Under the pieces are notes generated by a model. That model was given only the letters and a program-made list of their open reading frames with translations, was not told the DNA's origin and searched no databases. The position numbers and the translations under genes are program-made. Below, piece by piece: positions 1 to 6,027 of a DNA stretch of 6,264 nt. Each line of letters starts with the position of its first letter. Positions within the stretch are counted from its first letter, which is position 1. This stretch comes from Gammaproteobacteria bacterium UBA4475 (GTDB lineage Bacteria > Pseudomonadota > Gammaproteobacteria > Pseudomonadales > Azotimanducaceae): assembly GCA_002389265.1 (NCBI GenBank), contig DGOD01000083.1, forward strand, positions 1 through 6,264, written 5' to 3'.

Positions 1-204
1 GGTTACGGATCTTGTCCCCTGACCGTTGAGCGGGGCAAAATTGTGCTGGCTGAGTTCGGCTATGGGGGCAAATTGTTACCCACCTTTCCCGCTTGGTTGA
101 ACAATGGCGCGCGGCCGACTCGGCTCGCCTGGCTGCTCAAAACCTACGCGTTACCGACGGTCTATTGGCAATTGATGCTCAAGGGGCGCGAGTGGTTGAC
201 TTAG
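1..204 (+). CDS. sqr: Sulfide:quinone oxidoreductase (type II-like), C-terminal 67 codons, 5' end outside window
   Basis: Frame 1 is open from the first base to a TAG at 202-204 and gives the C-terminal 67 residues of a flavoprotein. The family oxidises sulfide at FAD, stores sulfane sulfur on a pair of redox cysteines and passes electrons to membrane quinone. The piece begins with Gly-Tyr-Gly-Ser-Cys-Pro (Cys codon at 13-15), which matches the segment carrying the second redox cysteine in mitochondrial-type SQR. It is followed by a KIVLAEFGYGGK stretch and a Thr-Phe-Pro, also typical of that group. The end (roughly residues 40-66) is rich in Leu, Trp, Tyr and Lys/Arg, ending YWQLMLKGREWLT. 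This fits the amphipathic C-terminal helices that hold SQR on the inner face of the cytoplasmic membrane. The FAD and first-cysteine regions lie upstream, so activity cannot be judged. The alternative is a related pyridine nucleotide-disulphide oxidoreductase, which I think less likely. The SulP gene starts 10 nt after this stop. Confidence 0.82.
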   Translation, partial: GYGSCPLTVERGKIVLAEFGYGGKLLPTFPAWLNNGARPTRLAWLLKTYALPTVYWQLMLKGREWLT

Positions 205-214
205 GCCGCCGCAG

Positions 215-1975
215 ATGAAGCTCTCGCCCCTGTTAGCCGCTGTTCCGCTGGTGGGATCACTGCGTGGTTATAATCGAGAATCCATGCTCAGTGACCTGAT
301 TGCGGGGCTCGTAGTGACGGTCATGCTGATTCCTCAATCCCTGGCCTATGCGCTGCTCGCAGGCGTGCCAGCGGAAGTAGGGATGTACGCCAGCATTCTG
401 CCCCTAGTGGCCTATGCGATCTTTGGTACCAGTCGTACCTTGTCAGTCGGTCCCGTAGCCATTGCCTCATTGATGACCGCGGTGGCTCTTGGCAAGGTGG
501 CTGAAACAGGTTCTAGTGATTATGTGAGCGCGGCAGTTTTGTTGGCATTTCTTTCCGGCGGGTTTTTGATCGCCCTCGGCGTTTTGCGGCTTGGCTTTCT
601 CGCCAATTTTCTGTCTCACACGGTGGTTTCAGGTTTTATCACGGCCTCGGGTATCCTGATTGCCCTGAGCCAGATGAAACATATTGTTGGCGTCAAAGCC
701 CAGGGTGATACCTTCTTCGAACTCTTGATATCGCTGCTGCAGCACCTGCCAGATGTGAATTATTACGCCCTTACCGTGGGTGTTGGAGTGGTTTATTTTC
801 TATTCTGGGCGCGGCGCGGCGCCGCCGGATTGATGGCGCAATGGGGGATGGATTTGAATACGGCGCAGCTGGTCGCCAAGGCAGCACCGGTAGTAGGCAT
901 TATCGTCACCATTGCTGGCGCTGTGATTTTCGATCTGGATGCCAAGGGCGTTGCGCTCGTCGGCGAGGTGCCGGCTGGATTGCCAGGTTTACATCTGCCG
1001 GTGTTTTCGTTGGCCATGGTGGAGCTGTTGATTGTGCCAGCCATGGCGATCTCGATTATTGGCTATGTCGAGTCCATATCCGTCGGTAAAACCCTGGGTG
1101 CAAAGCGTGGCCAACGGGTTGATGGGAATCAGGAACTTGTGGGTTTGGGTGCCGCTAACCTGGCCTCGTCATTTTCTGGAGGTTTCCCGGTGACTGGCGG
1201 TTTCTCACGTTCGGTGGTTAATTTTGATGCCGGTGCCAGTACCCAGATTGCCGGTATCCTGGCGGCCATTGGTATCGCCCTGGCTTCCTTGTTTCTGACG
1301 CCGGTGCTGTTTTATTTGCCGCAGGCGACACTCGCGGCGACGATCATTGTGGCCGTCACAGGGCTGATCGATGTATCGATCATCACGAAGACCTGGAAAC
1401 TCTCAAAAAGCGACTTCTCTGCCGTCGCCTTGACCATTCTGGGCACCCTCGTGTTTGGCGTGGAAGCGGGCGTTGCAGCCGGGGTGCTGGTGTCGTTGTG
1501 TCTGTATCTGTACCGCACGTCGAAGCCACATATTGCCGAGGTGGGTCTGATAGAAGGTACTGAACATTTTCGAAATATCCTGCGGCATAAGGTCTCTACC
1601 CGACCTGAAATATTATCCCTGCGGGTAGACGAGAATCTGTTTTTTGCCAATGCGGGTTACCTCGAGGAATACATTCACAGTGCGCTAGAGAATAACCCCG
1701 AGGTTCGTCACCTTGTGTTGATGTGTAGTGCCTGTAACACGATCGATTATTCCGCGCTTGAAGTACTGGAGGCGATCAATGGGCATTTGCGCAACCTGAA
1801 CATTACCTTTCACCTGTCTGAGGTCAAGGGGCCGGTGATGGATTACATCAAAGACACGGGCTTTCTAGAGCATCTAACAGGCCATGTCTATTTGAGCCAA
1901 TATCAAGCCTATATGGACTTGAGTGGTTCGCCGCAGTCCGACGCAATGCCGTTAAAAACCTCGCTGGATGAATAA
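215..1975 (+). CDS. SulP family anion transporter with C-terminal STAS domain
   Basis: A 586-residue inner-membrane transporter of the SulP/SLC26 family, of normal bacterial length. The family moves sulfate, bicarbonate, C4-dicarboxylates or other anions. About residues 26-435 are a series of hydrophobic segments. Conserved SulP stretches are visible: MLIPQSLAYALLAGVP at 37-52, then GMYAS and the GTSRTLSVGP motif at 71-80, and the NQELVGLGAANLASSFSGG signature from 305 followed by FPVTGGFSRS. The cytoplasmic STAS domain spans about 460-570, with the nucleotide/anti-sigma-like loop NTIDYSALEVLE at 508-519. The ATG at 215 is the first possible start, because an in-frame stop lies at 197-199. 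The Shine-Dalgarno signal is weak, so translational coupling to the preceding sulfide:quinone oxidoreductase (10-nt gap) is likely. That neighbour suggests a sulfur-oxyanion or bicarbonate role, but this is inference. DauA-type dicarboxylate transport is possible. Confidence 0.93.
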   Translation: MKLSPLLAAVPLVGSLRGYNRESMLSDLIAGLVVTVMLIPQSLAYALLAGVPAEVGMYASILPLVAYAIFGTSRTLSVGPVAIASLMTAVALGKVAETGSSDYVSAAVLLAFLSGGFLIALGVLRLGFLANFLSHTVVSGFITASGILIALSQMKHIVGVKAQGDTFFELLISLLQHLPDVNYYALTVGVGVVYFLFWARRGAAGLMAQWGMDLNTAQLVAKAAPVVGIIVTIAGAVIFDLDAKGVALVGEVPAGLPGLHLPVFSLAMVELLIVPAMAISIIGYVESISVGKTLGAKRGQRVDGNQELVGLGAANLASSFSGGFPVTGGFSRSVVNFDAGASTQIAGILAAIGIALASLFLTPVLFYLPQATLAATIIVAVTGLIDVSIITKTWKLSKSDFSAVALTILGTLVFGVEAGVAAGVLVSLCLYLYRTSKPHIAEVGLIEGTEHFRNILRHKVSTRPEILSLRVDENLFFANAGYLEEYIHSALENNPEVRHLVLMCSACNTIDYSALEVLEAINGHLRNLNITFHLSEVKGPVMDYIKDTGFLEHLTGHVYLSQYQAYMDLSGSPQSDAMPLKTSLDE

Positions 1976-1995
1976 AGGCAGTATCAACTTCAGTC

Positions 1996-2014
1996 TGCCC
2001 CTAGAACAGGGGCA
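1996..2014. terminator. 7-bp hairpin between convergent genes, possible terminator
   Basis: TGCCCCT at 1996-2002 pairs perfectly with AGGGGCA at 2008-2014 around a 5-nt loop, 20 bp after the SulP stop and 87 bp beyond the stop of the convergent crotonase gene. The position suits a shared transcription terminator. Neither strand has a run of Ts after the stem, so it is not a classic intrinsic terminator. It may only slow polymerase or protect a 3' end. Confidence 0.35.
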
Positions 2015-2047
2015 CTATACCAGTGAGGACAAGATCTGTGGGATCTG

Positions 2048-2072
2048 CCCGGCCGGGTCGTTCTGCGCAGAA
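2048..2072. repeat. Two adjacent perfect palindromes in the convergent gap
   Basis: CCCGGCCGGG (2048-2057) and TTCTGCGCAGAA (2061-2072) are each perfect palindromes, separated by 3 nt. They lie 30-54 bp past the crotonase stop codon on the minus strand. They could fold as short hairpins or be protein-binding sites, but with no loops they are poor RNA hairpins. The rest of the 1976-2101 gap shows no gene. Confidence 0.3.
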
Positions 2073-2101
2073 TTCAAGGTGGCGATAGTCTGGCCCTTGG
2101 G

Positions 2102-2932
2102 TTAACCCTGAAAGCGAGGTGCGCGTTTCTCCATATTGGCCATGACGGCCTCGACCTGATTGGGTTTGCCGATGATCTGGTCCTGTTCACGAGATTCAGC
2201 TAACAGAATTTCTTGCGGGTTCTGGAATGGCGCATTGTTCAAAATTCGCTTGGCAGCACGCACCGCTTCCGGGTTTCTGGCAGCAATCTCAGCGGCAGTT
2301 TGTAGAGCCGCTTCGATGGGGTTGATGACGACTTGGGTGACGAGGCCTAGGGCTTGAGCTTCATCCGCTTCGATGATGCGGTTGGTGTAGGTTAACTCAC
2401 GTAGTACATCGTCACGGAGCAAATGGGGTAGATAGGGCGTGGCGCCCATATCGGGCACTAGGCCCCAGCGCATCTCCATAATGCAAATTTTTGTGCCAGG
2501 TGCAGCGTAGCGCATATCCGCACCAATGCTGATCTGACAGCCGCCACCAAAGGCCACGCCATGCAGTGCCGCGATCACAGGCACCGGTAACTCACGCCAG
2601 ACCCAGCTGGTGTACTGGGCGCGATTCGCCAGGCCATGGGTGCGACGCTCGAGCCGGCCCACGGCATCGTTCGCGGTCTCTGACTTCGCTGTCGCGTCAT
2701 CGGGTTTGCCGGATGCCATATTCGCGAAATTACCCATATCCAGTCCAGCACAGAAGGCCCGGCCCTCACCAGACAACACCACGGCACGGATGTCTGGATT
2801 CGCCTTGAGTTGCTCGCCGGCATCAACGATTGCTTCAAACATGGCGTCATCCAAGGCGTTCATCTTATCCGGGCGGTTTAAACGGACGTGCGCGACATGG
2901 TCTTGAATATCAATAAGTACACGGTTTTCCAT
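2102..2932 (-). CDS. Crotonase/enoyl-CoA hydratase family protein
   Basis: A 276-residue crotonase-fold enzyme acting on acyl-CoA in the cytoplasm. I chose the ATG at 2932-2930 because GGAG lies 6 nt upstream. An in-frame GTG 21 nt further upstream would add seven residues and overlap that ribosome site. The CoA/oxyanion-hole loops are FCAGLD at 60-65 and HGVAFGGGC ending near 132. Aligned by eye with rat enoyl-CoA hydratase, the first catalytic Glu (E144) is Gln133, while the second (E164) is kept as Glu153. An Asp (Asp161, in GLVPDMG) sits where dienoyl-CoA isomerase has a catalytic Asp. Plain hydration by the two-Glu mechanism is therefore doubtful, and isomerase or another crotonase reaction is as likely. 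The C-terminal helical region (about 173-276) is intact. The gene is divergent from the CoA-transferase at 3097 and convergent with the SulP gene. Family assignment is firm; reaction and substrate are unknown. Confidence 0.93.
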   Translation of the reverse strand: MENRVLIDIQDHVAHVRLNRPDKMNALDDAMFEAIVDAGEQLKANPDIRAVVLSGEGRAFCAGLDMGNFANMASGKPDDATAKSETANDAVGRLERRTHGLANRAQYTSWVWRELPVPVIAALHGVAFGGGCQISIGADMRYAAPGTKICIMEMRWGLVPDMGATPYLPHLLRDDVLRELTYTNRIIEADEAQALGLVTQVVINPIEAALQTAAEIAARNPEAVRAAKRILNNAPFQNPQEILLAESREQDQIIGKPNQVEAVMANMEKRAPRFQG

Positions 2933-2940
2933 ATTGTTCT
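2933..2940 (-). promoter_or_regulatory. Ribosome binding site that decides the crotonase start
   Basis: Read on the minus strand, GGAG followed by AACAAT precedes the ATG at 2932. This gives a good Shine-Dalgarno match with 6-nt spacing. It favours this ATG over the GTG 21 nt upstream, which has no comparable purine-rich stretch before it. Confidence 0.7.
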
Positions 2941-2978
2941 CCAGATGTTTCACGGCGATTCAAAGGTTTCTGGCAAAC

Positions 2979-3007
2979 ATTAAACGGGTTCTTAGCCGGA
3001 AAGTACA
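2979..3007 (-). promoter_or_regulatory. Possible sigma-70-type promoter for the crotonase gene
   Basis: On the minus strand TTTAAT (positions 2984-2979, 5 of 6 to TATAAT) would serve as -10, with a poor TGTACT (3007-3002, about 3 of 6) 17 nt upstream as -35. Transcription would begin near 2972, leaving a leader of about 40 nt. The weak -35 suggests that an activator is needed or that the call is wrong. Confidence 0.25.
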
Positions 3008-3049
3008 GATAACTGCAAACCGGCATCTCTATGATGCTATCGCTATTTC

Positions 3050-3063
3050 AGGAAGAATTTCCT
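3050..3063. promoter_or_regulatory. Short inverted repeat in the divergent promoter region
   Basis: AGGAA (3050-3054) and TTCCT (3059-3063) form 5-bp arms around GAAT, 34 bp before the CoA-transferase start. It lies in the 164-bp region that must hold the promoters of both divergent genes, so it could be an operator. Five-bp arms occur often by chance. A TATGAT hexamer at 3030-3035 on the plus strand could be a -10 for the CoA-transferase, but I see no matching -35. Confidence 0.2.
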
Positions 3064-3096
3064 ATGCTGGTCCGTCAATGCTCTCAATGGTGAATC

Positions 3097-4278
3097 ATGA
3101 TGGATTACCCTTTGTCCGGTTTAAAAGTGCTCGATTTCTCCCGGGTGCTGTCGGGTCCTTTTGCGGGTCGAATGCTCAGCGATCTGGGGGCTGAAGTGGT
3201 CAAGGTGGAGCCGCCTGAAGGCGATGTGACCCGTCACTGGGGACGTGTCATTGGCGGGGTTCCGGGCTACTACCACCAGCAGAATGCGGGTAAGCGGAAT
3301 ATCTGCCTGGATTTGCGGGCGGAAGGTGCGGTGCAGCTGGTCTGTGACCTGGTGGCGCAAGCCGATATCCTGATTGAAAATTACCGGCCGGATGTCATGC
3401 AGCGGCTGGGTATTAGTTATGACACCTTGAAGGCCATCAATCCCCGCTTGATCATGCTGTCGATTTCCGGTTTTGGTCATCAGGGTGCTGAATTGCGCCG
3501 GCCGGCGTATGCACCGGTTGTGCATGCCGAGATCGGACTGCTGCATCGTCATGCGGAACGCAATGCCGCAGCTTATAGTGACCTACCCTTGTCGGTAGCC
3601 GACACGAATGCCTCGCTCCATGGTCTGGTTGGCGTTCTGGCGGCGGTGATTCTGCGCGAGCGCACCGGGCTGGGACAGCATATCGATATTGCCATGGTTG
3701 ACGCGACCACGGCCACGGACGATCAGTTGCAATATGATCTTGAAGATTCCCACGATACAGCGCCACTCCCTAATGCGGTTTGGGATTCGCCACTGGGGCC
3801 GGTATTGTTGTCTACTGATTTTCGTTTGTTGTGGAAGCTGTTGACGAGTAGTCAGGGTGTTGTTGATCCCACCACCGCTGATATGGCACTGGCGGAAAAA
3901 ATCATCCTGCGGAAGCAGGTCGCCCAGGCATTTTTTCGAGAATTGACCGACGGTGAGCATTTCAGTCGCGTGATGAGTGAGATGAATATTGCCTGGGGTC
4001 TGGTGCGCGACCCAGCAGATATTCGAGATCAGACAAGTATCCATGAGCGTGGCAGTATTGTTCAGATTGATGACCGTGCCGGTGGTACTCGACCTGTTAC
4101 GCAATCTCCTTATCGATTCTCGGCGGCCAAGAGTGGCGTGCGCGGACCGGCCCCTCATCGTGGCGAACATAATCAGGCGGTGCTGGCAGATTGGCTGGCA
4201 ATGGGTGCCAGCGAAGTTTCGGAACTGCTGAAGCAGGGCGTATTGCAGTTCGATGCGGCTCTACTGGATGCTCAGTAG
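3097..4278 (+). CDS. Class III CoA-transferase, CaiB/BaiF family
   Basis: A 393-residue cytoplasmic enzyme of the CaiB/BaiF (family III) CoA-transferases, which swap CoA between carboxylic acids through an aspartyl-CoA anhydride/thioester on one Asp. The N-terminus has the usual LSGLKVLDFSRVLSGPFAGRMLSDLGAEV-like start (residues 6-34), VVKVEPPEGD at 35-43 and the N-AGKR-N-LDL segment at 63-73. The catalytic Asp is very likely Asp202 in GQHIDIAMVDA (193-203), the position of Asp169 in formyl-CoA transferase. The tail carries the typical GVRGPAPHRGEHN segment at 347-359. Two ATGs stand in tandem at 3097 and 3100. The weak GGTGA at 3089-3093 is better spaced for the second, so the protein may lack the first Met. 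It is divergent from the crotonase and upstream of the monooxygenase, suggesting joint use in breaking down an organic acid. Candidate substrates cannot be named. Length is normal and no defect is visible. Confidence 0.93.
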   Translation: MMDYPLSGLKVLDFSRVLSGPFAGRMLSDLGAEVVKVEPPEGDVTRHWGRVIGGVPGYYHQQNAGKRNICLDLRAEGAVQLVCDLVAQADILIENYRPDVMQRLGISYDTLKAINPRLIMLSISGFGHQGAELRRPAYAPVVHAEIGLLHRHAERNAAAYSDLPLSVADTNASLHGLVGVLAAVILRERTGLGQHIDIAMVDATTATDDQLQYDLEDSHDTAPLPNAVWDSPLGPVLLSTDFRLLWKLLTSSQGVVDPTTADMALAEKIILRKQVAQAFFRELTDGEHFSRVMSEMNIAWGLVRDPADIRDQTSIHERGSIVQIDDRAGGTRPVTQSPYRFSAAKSGVRGPAPHRGEHNQAVLADWLAMGASEVSELLKQGVLQFDAALLDAQ

Positions 4279-4357
4279 CCAGGCTCAATATCGCCGAGCT
4301 AAATCGACGCAGGCCTAGGGTGGTCTGGCGCAATCATGGCTGGTTTTCCGCGGCACT

Positions 4358-4371
4358 TTGACTTGAGTCAA
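4358..4371. promoter_or_regulatory. FNR/FixK-like palindrome upstream of the monooxygenase
   Basis: TTGACTTGAGTCAA is a palindrome with 6-bp arms and a 2-nt centre. It fits the TTGAY-N4-RTCAA pattern bound by FNR/ANR/FixK/DNR-type regulators of the CRP-FNR family. Its centre (4364.5) is 68 bp before the preferred ATG at 4433. A class II activation geometry (centre at -41.5) would put the transcription start near 4406, between the site and the gene, but no good -10 is seen at 4394-4399. It may instead repress, or serve the CoA-transferase side. Confidence 0.4.
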
Positions 4372-4392
4372 TGTCACGATAGCGCGCTGCGG

Positions 4393-4421
4393 CACAGTGG
4401 ACTTATTCATCAGCCACTGTG
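4393..4421. promoter_or_regulatory. 8-bp perfect inverted repeat just before the monooxygenase start
   Basis: CACAGTGG (4393-4400) and CCACTGTG (4414-4421) are perfect inverse copies separated by 13 nt and end 11 nt before the ATG at 4433. As DNA it resembles a dimeric repressor operator. As RNA it would make an 8-bp stem, with a G-U pair possible at the base, close enough to the start to affect ribosome access. The rest of the 4279-4432 gap holds the FNR-like site and no gene. Confidence 0.4.
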
Positions 4422-4432
4422 TGACCCGTGAT

Positions 4433-5938
4433 ATGAGTGAAGCAAAGAAGCAGATAGCAAGTGCGCCGCAGCCCGCTATCGAGCATTTTGATGTACTTGT
4501 GGTGGGGGCTGGTATTTCTGGCGTCGGTGCGGCCTATCATCTGCAAGACCAGTGCCCAGATCAGACCTTTCTGGTCGTCGAAGGGTTGGAGAGCTATGGG
4601 GGTACCTGGCAGATACACCGCTACCCCGGCATCCGTTCCGATAGTGATCTTTATACCTTTGGGTATCGGTTCAAGCCTTGGGTTGGTGCGCCGATTGCGA
4701 CCCGTGATGAGATCCTCAGTTATATGGGTGAGGTGATCGAAGACAACCAGCTCGACTCACATATTCGCTACCAACACCATATCTCTGCCGCAAACTGGTC
4801 TAGCGAGAAACAGCGCTGGACACTGGAGGGTACGCGCAAAGATACTGGAGAGGCCGTGCGCTTCACCTCGAATTTTCTCTGGATGTGCCAAGGCTACTAT
4901 GAACATGCCAAAGGCTATACGCCGGCATGGGAGGGCATGGACAAGTTTAAGGGCCAGATTGTTCATCCTCAGACTTGGCCAGAAGACCTGGATTACAAAG
5001 GCAAGCATGTTTTGATTATCGGTTCCGGTGCCACAGCAGCCACGCTGGCACCGGCTATCGCCGCCGATTGCAGTCATGTCACGGTGCTGCAGCGTTCACC
5101 CACCTACTTTATTCCTGGCGTCAATGAAAATGAACTCGCTGATACGCTGCGTGAACTGGAAGTGGACGAGACCTGGATTCATGAAATTGCGCGGCGCCAG
5201 ATCCTTCGCAATCAGGCGGAATTCACCCGTCGCGCCTTTGAAGAGCCCGAAGTGGTCAAAGCCGAACTGCTGAGTGGCGTACGCGCCTTTCTAGGCGATC
5301 AATATGACATCGAGAAACATTTCACACCGACATACCGACCCTGGCGCCAGCGGATTGCGTTCGTGCCTAATGGTGACATTTTTCAGGGGATCGCGGCAGG
5401 CAAAGCTTCCATGGTCACTGATGAGATCGAGCGCTTCACAGAAAAAGGTATTCTGCTGAAGTCTGGCGAAGAATTGGAAGCTGACATTATCGCGACAGCG
5501 ACGGGTTTCAACCTCAGTGTGTTAGGTGGCATTAACTTCTCGGTAGATGACCAACCAGTGGATTTCGCTGAGACGGTCACTTATCGAGGCATGATGTTTA
5601 CCGGTGTGCCCAATATGGTCTGGATTTTTGGTTATTTCCGCGCCAGCTGGACGTTACGGGTAGATATCATCGCCGACTTTGTTTGTCGCTTACTGAATTT
5701 CATGGCGGCCAAAGGTTATCAATCTGTGGTCCCAGTACTGCGGCCTGAGGATGCAGATATGCCCTTGCGTGAATGGATCGATCCGGAAAATTTCAACCCA
5801 GGCTATCTGCTGCGATCAATGCACCTGATGCCGAAGCGCGGTGATAAGCCAGAGTGGCAGCATACTCAGGACTATTGGTTGGAGAAAGATGAGCTACCGA
5901 AGATCGACCTTGAGGATAGCGTGTTCAAGTATCAATAG
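4433..5938 (+). CDS. EthA-like Baeyer-Villiger flavin monooxygenase
   Basis: A 501-residue class B flavoprotein monooxygenase, close to the 489 residues of mycobacterial EthA. Such enzymes use FAD, NADPH and O2 to turn ketones into esters or lactones, or to oxidise sulfur in thioethers and thioamides. In order: FAD Rossmann motif GAGISG (25-30); the BVMO motif GTWQIHRYPGIRSD (57-70); the signature F-K-G-Q-I-V-H-P-Q-T-W-P (172-183), matching FxGxxxHxxxWP exactly; the NADPH Rossmann motif GSGATA (197-202) with QRSPTY after it, whose Arg221 may contact the NADPH phosphate; and the ATG motif at 356-358. Nearly every block resembles EthA. I prefer ATG 4433 (MSEAKKQ). A GTG at 4397 would add 12 residues but lies inside an inverted repeat and has no ribosome site. 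Neither start has a strong Shine-Dalgarno. No defect is seen. Substrate is unknown. A DAO-like flavoprotein follows after 89 nt and may be co-transcribed. Confidence 0.93.
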   Translation: MSEAKKQIASAPQPAIEHFDVLVVGAGISGVGAAYHLQDQCPDQTFLVVEGLESYGGTWQIHRYPGIRSDSDLYTFGYRFKPWVGAPIATRDEILSYMGEVIEDNQLDSHIRYQHHISAANWSSEKQRWTLEGTRKDTGEAVRFTSNFLWMCQGYYEHAKGYTPAWEGMDKFKGQIVHPQTWPEDLDYKGKHVLIIGSGATAATLAPAIAADCSHVTVLQRSPTYFIPGVNENELADTLRELEVDETWIHEIARRQILRNQAEFTRRAFEEPEVVKAELLSGVRAFLGDQYDIEKHFTPTYRPWRQRIAFVPNGDIFQGIAAGKASMVTDEIERFTEKGILLKSGEELEADIIATATGFNLSVLGGINFSVDDQPVDFAETVTYRGMMFTGVPNMVWIFGYFRASWTLRVDIIADFVCRLLNFMAAKGYQSVVPVLRPEDADMPLREWIDPENFNPGYLLRSMHLMPKRGDKPEWQHTQDYWLEKDELPKIDLEDSVFKYQ

Positions 5939-6027
5939 CGGCTGCGGATGGTTGATGTTCGGGGCCGTGGACTGGCAGGCTGAGCGCCTTTGGGATATCT
6001 TGAGACAAAACCCCATTAGGCCATGAT
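5939..6027 (+). other. Short spacer between two flavoprotein genes
   Basis: These 89 bases hold no convincing gene, terminator or promoter. The only hairpin I find is AGGC/GCCT with 4-bp arms near 5978-5990, too short to be a terminator. AGG at 6018-6020 is a plausible ribosome site for the next gene. Lack of a terminator leaves open an operon of the two flavoproteins. Confidence 0.4.

Noticed and set aside
1312..1650. A 112-codon minus-strand frame inside the SulP gene.
   Set aside because: It lies entirely opposite a well-conserved transporter region, has no ribosome site I can see and has no recognisable domain.
3064..3093. A nine-codon upstream reading frame (ATG 3064 to TGA 3091) just before the CoA-transferase start, possibly a leader peptide.
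   Set aside because: It has no clear ribosome site and no run of identical regulatory codons, and tiny frames like this are common by chance.
3121..4170. Long minus-strand open frames opposite the CoA-transferase gene (143, 104 and 195 codons).
   Set aside because: Their translations lack recognisable motifs and are rich in Arg, His, Gln and Thr, as expected for antisense frames. The plus-strand gene has full family conservation throughout.
4326..4341. Sigma-54-like -24/-12 element, TGGCGC-N5-TGGCT, upstream of the monooxygenase.
   Set aside because: The GG and GC pairs have the right spacing, but two consensus bases differ, and the implied start near 4352 would place the FNR-like site and the inverted repeat inside the transcript. 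One short match is not enough to call it.
5974..5992. Possible terminator hairpin after the monooxygenase gene.
   Set aside because: Only 4-bp AGGC/GCCT arms without a T-tract; too weak to support termination.
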